This document shows, piece by piece, positions 1 to 10,838 of a DNA stretch of 64,000 nucleotides (its first letter is position 1; every line of letters begins with the position of its first letter). The position numbers were made by a program, and so were the translations under genes. The stretch is from Dichotomocladium elegans (taxonomy: Eukaryota > Mucoromycota > Mucoromycetes > Mucorales > Lichtheimiaceae). The stretch lies in contig JAIXMN010000004.1 in the NCBI GenBank assembly GCA_025716815.1, forward strand, positions 558,001 to 622,000. The letters run 5' to 3'. The notes below the pieces were generated by a model. That model made no database searches, was not told the origin of the DNA, and saw nothing but the letters and a program-made list of their open reading frames with translations.

Positions 1-627
1 TGGATACTCGACGAGATCGACATCAAGCCACAAGACCCAGGCATGCTCGTCCCTCAGTGCAGCGGTCAAGAGATAGTTGCGAGAGCGGGCCATGAAGGTT
101 CGTCGCAAGGGCTGGAGCTCGAATTTGTGGCGTTGGTCCTCGGGGAGTTCAAAGTGAAAGTCTTTCTGGTAGATGGAGATGCTATGATACCGATCCTGCC
201 ACCGGTTGAGGAGTACCTCGGCTTGCTCCTTCAGGAGATCGACGGTATTGTCCGTCGTGTCGGACACCAAAAAGGCGACGGAAATGAGGTGCTTTGGATA
301 AGACATCCGATCGAGGAGCTCAAAGTAGCGCGGCAGATACTGGGCAGCATTTTTGAGGGGCGTCAGGATCAAGACATGCTCGTCGTTACTCTTGGCCTGC
401 GCCGTCGCCTCAAGTCGGTTCAGGTCGACAAAGCTCGGCTCCACCGTCGGTCGGGAAAAGGCGACTGCCTCGTTGAAGGTGCGCACCGTCCGGTTTGTCG
501 AGCATCGGGCGCCGTGGTCGGATAGCGTAAAAAGCGAGAGAAGCACAAAGACAAGGAGCGCGCCAAGGGCCATACCCTGTCGCTTGCTGATCCGCAGAAG
601 GCGGCGGTTATCTGGGGAGGAGGACAT
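1..627 (-). CDS. Anp1/Mnn9/Van1-type alpha-mannosyltransferase (GT62), 3' part outside window
   Basis: Golgi type II membrane glycosyltransferase of the GT62 family, whose yeast members Mnn9, Van1 and Anp1 build the alpha-1,6-mannan backbone from GDP-mannose. The visible 209 codons are open to the window edge. Residues 1-18 form a short basic cytosolic tail, 19-36 a signal anchor (ALGALLVFVLLSLF), then a stem. The family block starts at residue 85 (VLILTPLKNAAQYLPRYFEL), followed by SYPKHLISVAFLVSD and ARSRNYLLTAAL. The metal/nucleotide-sugar motif LDVDL is at 201-205. The start is the first ATG giving a proper anchor. The rest of the catalytic domain lies beyond base 1. Which of the three yeast paralogues it matches cannot be decided from this part. 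Confidence 0.9.
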   Translation of the reverse strand, partial: MSSSPDNRRLLRISKRQGMALGALLVFVLLSLFTLSDHGARCSTNRTVRTFNEAVAFSRPTVEPSFVDLNRLEATAQAKSNDEHVLILTPLKNAAQYLPRYFELLDRMSYPKHLISVAFLVSDTTDNTVDLLKEQAEVLLNRWQDRYHSISIYQKDFHFELPEDQRHKFELQPLRRTFMARSRNYLLTAALRDEHAWVLWLDVDLVEYP

Positions 628-748
628 GCCGAAGAAAGAGAGGAAAGAGAAGAAAAACGGGGTGAGGGAAAGCGAGGGAAAAAAGATTCAAAGGGGATCG
701 ACGGGGCCGAGGTGTTGTTTAAGGCTCGAGACCATCTGCGCAGCCACT

Positions 749-757
749 ATATTTATA
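749..757 (-). promoter_or_regulatory. TATA-like box upstream of the GT62 gene
   Basis: On the minus strand the bases read TATAAATAT, about 120 bp upstream of the GT62 start codon. A TATA box is inferred from sequence and position only. Confidence 0.35.
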
Positions 758-2525
758 CATTTGCTCCCCTTGTCCGACGTCGTGCACGTAGATCATTTAG
801 CGATAGTCCATTTTTCTGACACCGACGATCCCACCCAATGCCTCTCTACGAAAATCCTGCTTACCCGATTGGGAAGTAACATGGTCCAAGTTTCTCCCCC
901 CCCCTCTCCTTTTATTTTTAGAAGTCGTACCTTCCACTTCTTGGCGTCCGATCTTTTAATAGGTGGGATGTGTTCTTGAAGTCTGTTTCCTACCTGTTGA
1001 AGGGCCCCAAGATCTAGTCGTCGCCATGTTTGGGCTAACAGAAACAGAAAACTTCTTTGTCTGACAATGGAAAACGCTCTTTATATCACCGACACACACA
1101 CGACTTACTTTTATGGCTTGTTTTCATCCCTCACGCCCCGCCCGTCCGCCTTGCTCTTTTTCGGACAATGCAGCACGCACCTACACATATCTAAAGAGAT
1201 GTTATGATTCCTCTCTTGCACACGCACCGTCTGTTATTTTTTTTTTTTTAGAAATTATCAGCTTGGGAATTTTCGCTCCTTTTGGTCTAATGGTATAGCA
1301 TGTTGTTCATCGAATTCGGTTCGTCTGCCAGCGATCTTTTTTTTTTTTTGCTGTGGCTGTCTCTTTTGTTGCGGCTATTGCATCATCAGGAAATTCCGTT
1401 CCGTTGGTGTGGATCTCATAATCCCAACCGCCACCCACCCCCCAATGGACTGAAACACTGATCCACAACCACATCATCAGCCTTCCACACCCCCCCCAAA
1501 ACATAGAAAGAGCCGACGGACCTTCATTTTCTCGAGTTGGGAATAGCCCTCTTGTTTTACCGGGCACCCCCCAAAAAAAAGGTTTTCTTTTTTTTCTAGA
1601 TTCCCCCAAAATGCGGCGTGGAGTGGGCGACGAAAGCGAATCGTTTCACAAGACTGTGTGCAAGTGGATCTCATGCTTTTCAGAAATAAGCTTTGCCCCA
1701 TCGTCATATAAAAATCCTCGCACAAGCAAATCATAGCTTGCAATTCCCGCCATCCGGGAGGGTGGGGAAAGACGATTGAAACCATGAGTTATGTAGCCCC
1801 AAATAAAAGCTCTCCATGTTCACCGCATATCCTCTGTGGGCCGTCATTGGGCGGTGCCCACCCAAAAAAAAAAATGGACATTGGCATCGTAATCGTTGCG
1901 AATGGTTACCCACCGTTATTGGGAAAAACTACCACAATGGCAACCATCACGAAATCAAGGCGGAACATGCGAAAAGGCTGTACGTCGCAAGTGCGTACAC
2001 GAACGGAGGCAACTTGAGCTCATCATCATCCCAGTCAAAGGATGCTATGTTATCCCATTTCTCTATTTCCCGCATGAATGAATGAGCTGCGACATTGTCG
2101 ATGCCTCAATGTTACGCAAACTTTCCATTGAAGCAAAATGCAGCAATCCTTCCTATGCTTAAAGAGGAGAAGCATTCCTTCCAATCAAGAATTATCCAAT
2201 TTGGCTTGATCACGGCCCCCCCCAATGGTTTGGTGGAGTGTCTCTCGTCTGGTCAAGCCCATTCGCTTTTCAACCACGGGTGAATAAGCGATGCTCTCGT
2301 ACGAAAAGCTTATTTTTTTCTGTGATCAGGGTCCGTGCAAGTGTCTCCACACCCCACGTTTAACAATCAAACAATCCATATCGCAACTAACGAGTGGAAC
2401 AAACCTGGCGCGACCGGGCGGGCCATCTCGGGCTGAGTTATTGAGTCATCAAAGCCAGGAAAGAGAGCCAGAGAGCGAGACCAGTTAGGTAAGACTCCAT
2501 TGTTACCTTCCTTGCTTTGTAATTC
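758..2525. other. Gene-free stretch, homopolymer-rich
   Basis: No ORF has a recognisable domain or a convincing splice pattern. The stretch has many homopolymer runs (C9 near 898, T and A runs near 1240, 1335, 1575 and 1866). A tRNA-like A-box at about 1281-1298 has no acceptor-stem partner and is not called. Confidence 0.5.
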
Positions 2526-3010
2526 GTGTTGAAATCAAAAGCAATCCCACCAACCGACCCCGGACTGGAAACGATCGAATGGGAGGCACAGCGCTACAGC
2601 AGCAGCGATGTTCACAGCCATATGACAATGATGCAGGTCCATCCGTTCCTTCAGATATGCTGCAGCGGATCAACCATCTCCCCGAGAACATGTGTGCCTG
2701 GTCGCAAAAGGAACTAGCCGAGGCAAAACAGAAGCAGGCATCCCCAAGAAGAAGCTTCTCAAACGCCTAGTGAACATCATTGCACAACAGAACGGCGGCA
2801 ACAATCGATCGTTTTTGCGGCTGATGCGATGGACAGGATCCCACCCCTGCCGAGCTAAAAGATGAGGACTTTGTGCCCAGCACACCATGCAGCAATGCCA
2901 TCCCATTCACAATCACCTCACCCGACCTGCTTTCTCCACAACCCCCCGCTCTTCCCAACAAACCACTCCTCTCGTCCCCTCAGTCCTTTTGGCATGGTCT
3001 CCGACAATGA
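2526..3010 (+). other. Coding-like stretch, gene structure unresolved
   Basis: Two neighbouring open segments look protein-like but lie in different frames. The first starts at the ATG at 2579 and is rich in Gln, Lys and Ser; it contains DMLQRINHLPENMCAWSQKE and stops at 2770. The second, about 2838-3010, encodes a Pro/Ser/Thr-rich acidic stretch (PAELKDEDFVPSTPCSNAIP) resembling the disordered part of a regulatory protein. No clean GT-AG intron joining them was found and no family was recognised. It may be a poorly resolved gene, a decayed gene or chance. Confidence 0.2.
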
Positions 3011-3314
3011 TGCCGCCTCCTTTTCGTCACCACACTCGCCTCGCGCACACCCATTGAACCATTCCTGGTGATTCTCTTGGGCCACTCTCGCAGCGATAGC
3101 ATCTTTTCCCCCCTACAGATATATATGTATCCTTTACGTTACCACAGGTCGGTAAAACATGCTGATACCGCTTGCCGTCTGACCACGAAAAAAAAAAGAA
3201 CAACCGGGCGCGTTTATAGTAATTACAGAGAATGGAAGCCCGGGGTGGGGGGGGTAAAACTTGTGTGATGCGATTTACAGAGAGGGGTGATATGGGAAAA
3301 GATGGCGTTGATTC
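3011..3314. other. Intergenic, nothing recognised
   Basis: Region downstream of the CE2-like gene. Contains short A and G runs and no supported gene. Confidence 0.4.
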
Positions 3315-5142
3315 TTAAGGTTGCTGTATCAGTCGAGGGCGACGCTGGTGTTCGGTCGAGTAGAAACCGTTGCCGACACCGCCCGAAAGCGAGATGTCGG
3401 CAAATTTGCCTACGCTGACGACGGAGGGGTCACAGCTCGTGACGGCCAAACCGACGTAGATGTCGCGTGCGAAGAGCAGATCGGTCACGTTCGCAACAAG
3501 CTGCCACTCGGTGGGTTTCTCAACCGAGGCGGACTGGGTGATGAAGGTGGCGCCTTGGCGGATCAGTCTGAAGCGATAGGGTGGCGAGGCCCTCAATTTC
3601 TTGATGAGGCGTGTGTCGCCAAAATTAGACGAGCGTGCCTGCGTAAAGACGCCGCTTGCGGGCGAGACACCAAAAAGGACGTGGGGTGAGCCGAGCGCCA
3701 GATGCTCGCGCATCATGATACCTGCCTTGGCGCACGATGCAAAGGCCGAGTGCGATTCCACCGTGGCCTCGATGATCCCGTCACCCGACAGGGACTGGTA
3801 TACAAAACGGAACGCGTCCTGATTGCCACCCACGTCAATGCCCGAGCCCCACAGCGTGAAGGTGTGCGGCGAGTCAAAGGACACCGAGCCGGGCAACCCG
3901 ACCGACTCGTCCTGGCCAATATCCATGGTTTGCCAGTCATGCGGCAGGCTCGGGTTGGGGGTAGGCGAAGGCAGGGGCTGGGGCGGGCTCGAGAGTCGTG
4001 CCTTGAGCAGCGGCGCGAGGCGGCGGGCAAGACGGTCATGGCCAGCATCGTTAAGATGCATCTGTTTTATACAAATTTGTATATGTTTATAGATATACAC
4101 ACATGTATGTATGTATGTATATATATATATATATACGTCATATAAACATCATCGGCCATCGTCCGCCCTTTTAATAATAGAAACTTACGGAATCAACGAA
4201 TGCTGCAGATCCATACTGGACCCAGCCAGTGGTATCGACAAAGTAGACATTTTGGTCACCCTGGTCGTTCAGGCGATACACAGCGTCCTGGGATTGACGT
4301 ACCAGATCACCGAGCGGTTCGGAGAGGATGAGAATCGATGTGTCGGACAAACGGGAGCGTACACGTTTCAGAAAGTTGACGAGGGTATCTGTGTATTCGT
4401 CGCTGATCCTGTCGTTCCGACCCAGGAGGACCACAATGACCTGCGGAACATAGGAGAAATCCCACCAGGCGGCGTCGCCCGACAGGGCCCAGTCAAAGTA
4501 GCGGGTCTCCATGCCAAGGTCGTAGCTCGTGCGATTTTCGAGTCGAGCATGGTCATAGGCGATCTGCACATGCTCAGCGCCGACGATACCCGACACGAGC
4601 CACGGGAAGCTGGTAAACAACGACTGCGTGGTCCCGATGCCGAGCGAGAGGTCATGCCCGACAAACTCAACAAGCAGTGGAGAGATTTTGCTTGGCGGCG
4701 AGGTGTCGCCCTCCTCGGCGATCAGGATGGACTCGAGAGATATCGGCGTCTCCGTTGCCGCAGCCACAAGCAATTCATGGGACTCATCATCCGTTCCTAG
4801 GCTGCTGTTGTTCTCAAGACAGGAAAACGTCGTGACCTCCAGCTCGATCGGAAGCCGGCCCCCGCCATCCACTGCCTCGAGGAGTCGGACAGGTCCATAA
4901 TCCAATTGAACAAACACAGTCGTCGGACGTTTCAGCCGTAGTATGATACGAGACCCGCGCACTGTCGTTTTCAGATACGCACCCGGCCATCCGCTTTGGA
5001 TCTCTGTGGAGGTCATTCGCCATCGACCAGAGTACTTGATGGACCCATCGTTAAATGGAATCAACTTCTCACCAGAACCGACACTCGCTCGTAACAGCAA
5101 CAGCACAAGCAGGGAAAGCACAACACCGTGTGAGAACCACAT
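3315..5142 (-). CDS. Secreted CE2-type SGNH esterase-like protein with altered nucleophile, plus C-terminal concanavalin-like domain
   Basis: Two exons, 5142-4189 and 4061-3315 (127-nt GT-AG intron, phase 0), give 566 residues. The start is the ATG directly before a signal peptide (MWFSHGVVLSLLVLLLLRAS); an in-frame ATG nine codons upstream would spoil it. Residues about 25-145 resemble the beta-sandwich of carbohydrate esterase family 2 and about 155-335 the SGNH fold. Block III (LLGRND, 239-244) and block V (D317-S-M-H320, then NDAGH) are intact. Block I reads FVGHDLSLGIG where the family has G-D-S, so the usual nucleophile Ser is Asp164. After a Pro-rich linker, residues about 355-560 form a jelly-roll/DUF1349-like domain (FTLWGSGIDVGGNQDAFRFV). 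CE2 enzymes deacetylate plant polysaccharides; activity here is doubtful. Confidence 0.82.
4103..4136 (+). repeat. (TGTA)n(TA)n microsatellite inside an intron
   Basis: TGTA units pass into a TA run within the single intron of the CE2-like gene. It is probably length-variable between strains. Confidence 0.8.
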
Positions 5143-6977
5143 ATAAAAGACGTATATATATATCAACAAGAGACGCTGGCCTCTTTTTTTTTTTTTTTTT
5201 CTTGGGCTGACGTGTGAAACCTTTTTAACGAAAGGGAAAAAGATACTGCAGAGGGGAAAAAAAATCCAAGCTCTTTTTTTTTTTTTGGCTTGTGTGTGCG
5301 TGCGTGTGTGTGTATGTGTGTATGTACATGAGTGATGGATCTCCGCTTCGGTTGCTCAGTCTTTCTGACTATCGGATAATACTACGAGCAGTATGTGGAA
5401 CTGACTGTCCATCGCCCTTTTTTCTTGCAAAAGTCAATCGTTACAGTGGTCTTATTATGAAATTGCTCGGTTCGAGGTTCCTAAAAAGGCAACCATCGCC
5501 CAGTTGTTCAGCAGGGGCGGCTTGGGTTGGGAAGAATTGAAGGAACCACACCGAAAGCAGAAAATCTGCCTGATGACGGGGGCATTAGGATTCTCACCCG
5601 CGATTTCCAATTGAAAAAGCGTGCAGCACGTGTGCTATTCAGCCCGTTCATTGACGAATAAGCCGGAAATGAGTAAGGACGTGAGGAGAGGGGGGAGGTT
5701 CTCACATGCGCTTGCTTTCATTTTCTGAAGTTGCCGAATCAGATTTGCGATTCGATGAGAGTCTCGTCGATCACAGACCGGAGAAAAACACTGTCGTGTC
5801 AGTCATGCAGACACACCATTGGGATCTTAATGCCATTGTCGTGAATATGGAAGATATAAATGATAAACAATTTGGCGCGGTTATTCACAATCGATCCATT
5901 ACCGACATTCGACTTCTTCGACCTTTCTTTTCTTTTTTCACCATCCCAATGTGAATGAGTCCCACGCCTTTGGATTTGTCAAGTGCAAAATGCGCCGAAA
6001 GAAGGTTGCGAAATGCACGCATGCTGAGAAAAGCGTTGTTGAAAAGTGAGCATGTATGTGTGGCGCCATTGTTGGTTTGATGGAGTGCCCAAGATGGCGG
6101 CGCGCCGTCAAGATGTGTATGGCCATCATGGAAAGAAGCAACTTTGGCTTTCAAGTCGCGGGGGGAGAATTTTTGTTCGTAAAACACGAAAACAAGGATC
6201 ATCGACGCTGGGGGACCATGGCCAGTCGGGCAGAAAAGTATTTCTGTTGGGGGCTTGGACGCGGAAAGCTTCCGCGACGATGCAAAGAGGTCCTCTCCCA
6301 CCGTCGCGGTTATCGACTTGGGGAACGATTGCATCATTGGACGTGAGAATGATTGCCCTCCATGTGGACATCGTAGGTGTCAAAAGAGGGGGCTTATAAT
6401 CTGGGCGAGGAAGATCCACAGGACAAAAAGTGGCAGATTGAAGAGCCATGCAACGATAATGTCGGGATGCACCATGTAAGCACTCGGACTCTCCCGCCGC
6501 CGCCAACACCACCGCCACGTGTTGCAGAAGCTAAGCTTGTGCACCATTCGAAAAGCACAGGAAAAGGGAGAGGTCTACGACCAAAGAAAGTCGCGGGTTG
6601 CAGCCAATTCGGCAATGACGACGTGGGCGCCGGCTGCTGTAGGGAGTTGAATAAGACGCCCTAGGCACGGATCACACTTGACGTCCAAGGTGGGGACAGC
6701 CTGGCAGGCGCCCATCTCCGCTCTTATCTTGTTTTAAGCAAGGAAAACAGCAAACATCCGGGACGGGGCAATCAGCACAGGCCGCCCTTCTGCGAACATG
6801 TACGCCATAGGCTCGATGACAAAACTTTGGAGTCCCTTTTATGATAATATTTACAAAGCTAAGGAAAAATAAAGTAAGGGGCAAGAGAACAACAATTTCT
6901 TATGAACGAACTATCGCGTGGGCGTTCCATTGCGAACAACCGACCGTTGCTGACGGTCATCAACGAAGCGTCTTTGT
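5143..6977. other. Long gene-free stretch
   Basis: T-rich tracts (about 5180-5200 and 5272-5286) and a GT/TATG microsatellite (about 5290-5325) lie in the upstream region of the CE2-like gene. Open frames between 5700 and 6660 on both strands are short and overlapping and match no family known to me. Nothing else seen. Confidence 0.45.
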
Positions 6978-7484
6978 TCAGAGCTGCTGGGTCTGTGAGA
7001 AGGAAGCTCCTAACATAGCCAAATCTTTGACGTTCTGAGACTGTATGACTGCCGAGGGCGTGAGCAGTGCTTCTTCGTCTGTTAGATCTTCATCCATCAT
7101 CGTGACAGGAGACGGATGGACGGGTTGCAACCAAAGTGCATCTGATCGAGGGGGTGGCCTATAATCTGGCGACGCGTATGTGATGGAAGGCAGCGTAGAA
7201 GGAAGTGAAGGCGACATAGTCTGGTCCGCACCAAATGATGACCGGCTATGGTGAAGATTCATCCGTTTTACAGGCTATGCAAGTTCGGAATGAATACCGT
7301 GGAATAACGCAAAAGATATCTGTGGCTCTGAACAAATTACCTCTGCTGGGAAAGCAGTGGTGGCGGTTGTTTGACTGCTGTTGCTATTGTTGTTGCTGGT
7401 GGTGGCGGTGGTACTGGTACTGCTGCTGGCACGGACATAATCATCATCATCATCATCTATTCTTCTTTTTGTTGCACTAAACAT
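6978..7484 (-). CDS. Small protein of unknown function
   Basis: Two exons, 7484-7341 and 7274-6978, joined by a 66-nt GT-AG intron in phase 0, give 146 residues. I do not recognise a family. Residues 1-16 contain an acidic run (RRIDDDDDDYV). Residues 20-45 are Ser/Thr/Asn-rich with a repetitive codon tract (agcagc/aacaac type), and the second exon is Pro/Ser-rich with an acidic patch (MMDEDLTDEEALL). It looks disordered and could be a regulatory protein. The intron restores the frame exactly, which supports a real gene, but the low-complexity content keeps confidence moderate. Confidence 0.5.
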
Positions 7485-9341
7485 AGTGGAGCCGACTGAT
7501 GGTGGTCAGAGGAAATGAGTAGAGGGAAAAAGAGAGAAAGGGAAAAAATCAAGATTACCTTTGTTTGCTTGAGGGATCATTGGCAATGCAAATTAATGAA
7601 GAAAAGGAGGGGGGAGTATAGAAGAAAGAGGAGGGCGAAAGCATTGGGCGCCTTTTATAAACGCCGCTAGTTGAATGAAATGAATGGATGAGCGTGTGGG
7701 TAATCCGGCCCTTTTCCTTAGTCGGGCCTGTAGGATTCAGTGACATGAGCAAAAAGGCAGTCTCAATCGGGCGCTCTTTTTTTGGGGGGTGGGGAGGGTG
7801 AGAGAGAGAGAGAGAAGGAGGTTAGCGCGGTTACCCTTGTCTGTCCAATTGGGGGGTAGGTGGGGAATTCTTTCTCTCAGCTGACCCCCGGGGTCTTTGG
7901 TGCGTTTTTTTAGCCGGATATTCTTCATGTAAATAAAAGTAACATCAGTCAGGCTATGGCGGACAAGTGTACAGCGTCTCTGCACCCTCCTTTGTGGTCT
8001 AAACTCATGTACGATCAAAACGCACTAGTTATGTTTCGTGTCAGTCTTGACATCCAAAAATTCGCCGTGTGCAGGATGGCCAACATGCTTGGGGTGCGGG
8101 TTGCGCGAGCGAGCGACTGTTTCAAACGGGACTAGATGTTTAACATGCTACTGTCAGATTATTTATGCCGGAAGGGTCACTGACAGCAACGGCGCAATCC
8201 AAAGATATCATCAAACAATGACACCGTCGTATTATTTAACACGAGACCATAGACACACACATTGTTAATTGGATGTAAAGGACACGCCAGGCTTCCTGAT
8301 GGTGTTGGAGAATACGTCCGTCATCCGTCAGAATGTTTAAACTTCGTTAGATTCATTCTCCCGGTCGTTGGTTGCCCGAAAACGCTATGGCGACGAAGCT
8401 TATGAGCCAAATAATGTCCAAGTAACTGCATTAAAGCGGCTCCTCGCCAGTGGAATCCCCGCGCTCCCTCCGTCAATGCGATTGGGGTGAGCGGAATTTT
8501 TATTCCCAGAATTGCGGAGAATGACGAATATCCCAAAGCGCCGGTTCTCATGGGAGGGCAGGGTCTCCCCGCGATCGGGTTCAAGAGGGCGGGCTTACGA
8601 AGAAAAATGGGCGGACTTCTGTAGTCAGTGCTCAGCAGAATTTTTTTTTACATCAGGAAACACACACAAAGGGAAAAAAGTACTCGTCATGGATGGAGTC
8701 AAATATGCATGCACACCATTTTTACCTTTCTGGGAGTTGTCTCAAGACAGCTAAACAATGTAGCTTGGTAACTTTCTTTGCCATCGCCCTCCCTCCTCGT
8801 CTGTCCATTGCAAACACCGGACAGCCATATCTTATCTTCCTGTAATTTCCATTGGACTTACTTCCCCACTCACAACGCGTTAGACTCTCCTGTTTGCTAC
8901 TTGCGCGCCTGGTGTAGGAAACGACCTACAATTGCTCGCACAATGCTATCCTGAAACCCATCTTGCCCGCAATAACCCATATGCAGATGGAGAACACATT
9001 CGAAAGAAACAGGAGTGCAGAGAAACCCCTTTGGTGATGATATGGAACGCTGCCATGTAGTCGCTGGGATGGCAATGAGGTGCGCGCATTAGAGATATAT
9101 TACAGCGAGCTTGTGTAAAGAAGTTATTTTTTATTTTTAGTTGTGAGTCTCCATGCTTGAATAATTTGTTGTAAAGAAGTGGAAGAATGGCTCACATGGG
9201 AAAAAGGGCGACAGAGGATGTGTGCTACAAAGTACAAAGGATGCACACACATACACAAGTGCTTCACACTTGCAACACGGAATCTAAAAATACCCACTCC
9301 TCCCCCCCTTCGAGCGATGGTCATATGCCCTTTTCCCAAGT
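7485..9341. other. Long gene-free stretch
   Basis: Contains a GA microsatellite (about 7800-7816) and several homopolymers. Short ORFs such as 8321-8584 (minus) match no family and show no splice support. The last part is the promoter region of the Crz1-like gene. Confidence 0.45.
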
Positions 9342-9349
9342 TATATAAA
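9342..9349 (+). promoter_or_regulatory. TATA box of the Crz1-like gene
   Basis: TATATAAA lies 51-58 bp upstream of the ATG. A close match to the consensus at a plausible distance. Confidence 0.5.
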
Positions 9350-9399
9350 CCTACCCTATTGACCATTGCGTAATTGTATTTTTTCCACCCGTACACATC

Positions 9400-10584
9400 A
9401 TGAATCAAGAACACCTCCAGATGATCTACCCGCCCACTTCAAACGAGGCATTATGGCTCCCTCCTGATATCTTGGTCTCGTCAACTGCGCTTAGTATGCA
9501 CACGGAGCAGTACGAACACCAGCACCAAAAGCAGCACTGCTATCAACATCAAGCACAACAGCTCCAGCAACCAGCACAATCCATCCTGTCCGCTACTGCT
9601 CCTGTTCATCTTCCTCCTTCAGTTACTACTGCTAACACTATTACCTCCTATCAAGCACCCGCAGAACCCATGGCAACATATCCGAGCCCGGCGGTATCAA
9701 TGCATGGCGAGGCCTACTATACGCCTACCCCTCCCGCAATGCCTTTGTTCGAGCCACTGATGGCACCGAATGATCTCGTAGAAGGAATGTCGATGCTACA
9801 AGTCCATGAGGCACACCGCCTGAGCCTCGACATCCAACCTTGTATCTCCATCACCGAGCCTACTCCGATTAAGCCAAGGACAGATCTGTGGATGGTGGAT
9901 CAATTCATAAGCCAGCATAGCGCGCACCTGGAGACGTTGACACCTCAGCAGGACTGGCTCTCGTGGACCCCTAAGCGCGGGTCATCGCCCGAGTTCTTCA
10001 ATGATGCTTCCTCTGTTCACTCAGATTCCTTCTTCGACTTTGATATCACTAACTTCGACGCTACTGCTGCTGCTGCTGCTACTACTGCTACTGTTATGGC
10101 TGCTACTGCTAATGCTTCCGATACACCCCCTTCTTCTTTCAACAAGGACACCTTGTCCCCCGGCGACGTCCGTTGCAGCACCGCGACGCGCCCGCGTCGG
10201 GTCTCTGAACCACCGCAGTTCACGGCTGGATACGACACGACCGCTACTGTCGGCAATGCACCCACGAAAATGCGCCGAAGCAACAGCGACAGACGCACCC
10301 AAGGTTCTTTTTCATGCCCACATCCGGGCTGCGGCAAGTCATTTACACGAGCCTATAATCTTACTTCCCACATGCGCACGCACACAGCAGAACGTCCGTT
10401 TTCGTGTGGACAGTGCGGCCGACGGTTTGCCCGCCAACACGATCGCAATCGCCACGAAAAGTTGCATTGGGGGATCAAGCCTTTCACCTGCTCACAATGC
10501 AACAAGTCCTTTGCTCGGATGGATGCCTTGAATCGTCATCTGCGGACTGAGAACGGATGTGGTAGCATTTCTTCTTCATTATAA
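9400..10584 (+). CDS. CRZ1: Crz1-like calcineurin-responsive C2H2 zinc finger transcription factor
   Basis: Intronless gene of 394 residues. The C-terminus has three C2H2-type fingers: C306-H329, C336-H356, and a third starting at C364 that ends in the degenerate pattern H380...C387. Their order and linkers ([46 protein letters not shown]) match fungal Crz1/Prz1, which acts in Ca2+/calcineurin signalling and cell-wall stress. At 147-152 the protein reads PCISIT, an exact PxIxIT calcineurin-docking motif. The N-terminus is Gln/His-rich (38-60) and there is an Ala/Thr tract at 221-237 encoded by gctactgct repeats. Ser-rich segments ([15 protein letters not shown]) could be phosphosites. Family knowledge predicts that dephosphorylation drives nuclear import. 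Target genes cannot be read from the window. Confidence 0.85.
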   Translation: MNQEHLQMIYPPTSNEALWLPPDILVSSTALSMHTEQYEHQHQKQHCYQHQAQQLQQPAQSILSATAPVHLPPSVTTANTITSYQAPAEPMATYPSPAVSMHGEAYYTPTPPAMPLFEPLMAPNDLVEGMSMLQVHEAHRLSLDIQPCISITEPTPIKPRTDLWMVDQFISQHSAHLETLTPQQDWLSWTPKRGSSPEFFNDASSVHSDSFFDFDITNFDATAAAAATTATVMAATANASDTPPSSFNKDTLSPGDVRCSTATRPRRVSEPPQFTAGYDTTATVGNAPTKMRRSNSDRRTQGSFSCPHPGCGKSFTRAYNLTSHMRTHTAERPFSCGQCGRRFARQHDRNRHEKLHWGIKPFTCSQCNKSFARMDALNRHLRTENGCGSISSSL

Positions 10585-10610
10585 GAGAGGTGTATGCATA
10601 CACACACATA

Positions 10611-10640
10611 CGCACGCACGCACGCACGCAGAGAGAGAGA
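10611..10640 (+). repeat. (CGCA)n/(GA)n microsatellite
   Basis: CGCA units followed by a GA run just after the Crz1-like stop codon, probably in its 3' UTR. Confidence 0.75.
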
Positions 10641-10704
10641 TACAGAGGCTATTCAGCTTGCACATGCTCGGATCTCAGCATTCCATACGCGCAGCGTTGT
10701 CTCA

Positions 10705-10838
10705 CTATATATATATATATATATATATCATCCTTTCCTCCGTCCCCTCCTCTCCTTATACGATTCCTTTTCATCCATTCCTTTACAACTTCCATGCTCT
10801 CAACATCTCGCATATACATATACATATACATATATATA
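10705..10838 (+). repeat. (TA)n and (ATACAT)n microsatellites
   Basis: A TA run at 10705-10728 and ATACAT units at about 10811-10838. Confidence 0.7.

Noticed and set aside
1276..1330. tRNA-like D-arm (TGGTCTAATGGTATAGCA)
   Set aside because: Matches an A-box, but no anticodon stem, canonical T-arm or acceptor-stem partner follows within about 100 bases.
3321..4145. Long plus-strand ORFs opposite the esterase-like gene
   Set aside because: Antisense shadows of a GC-rich coding exon; their translations show no family features.
8321..8584. 87-codon minus-strand ORF in a gene-free stretch
   Set aside because: No recognised domain, no splice partner, no promoter-like context.
10001..10531. Plus-strand ORF overlapping the Crz1-like gene
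   Set aside because: Its poly-Leu run is the frame-shifted reading of the Ala/Thr codon repeat in the real gene.
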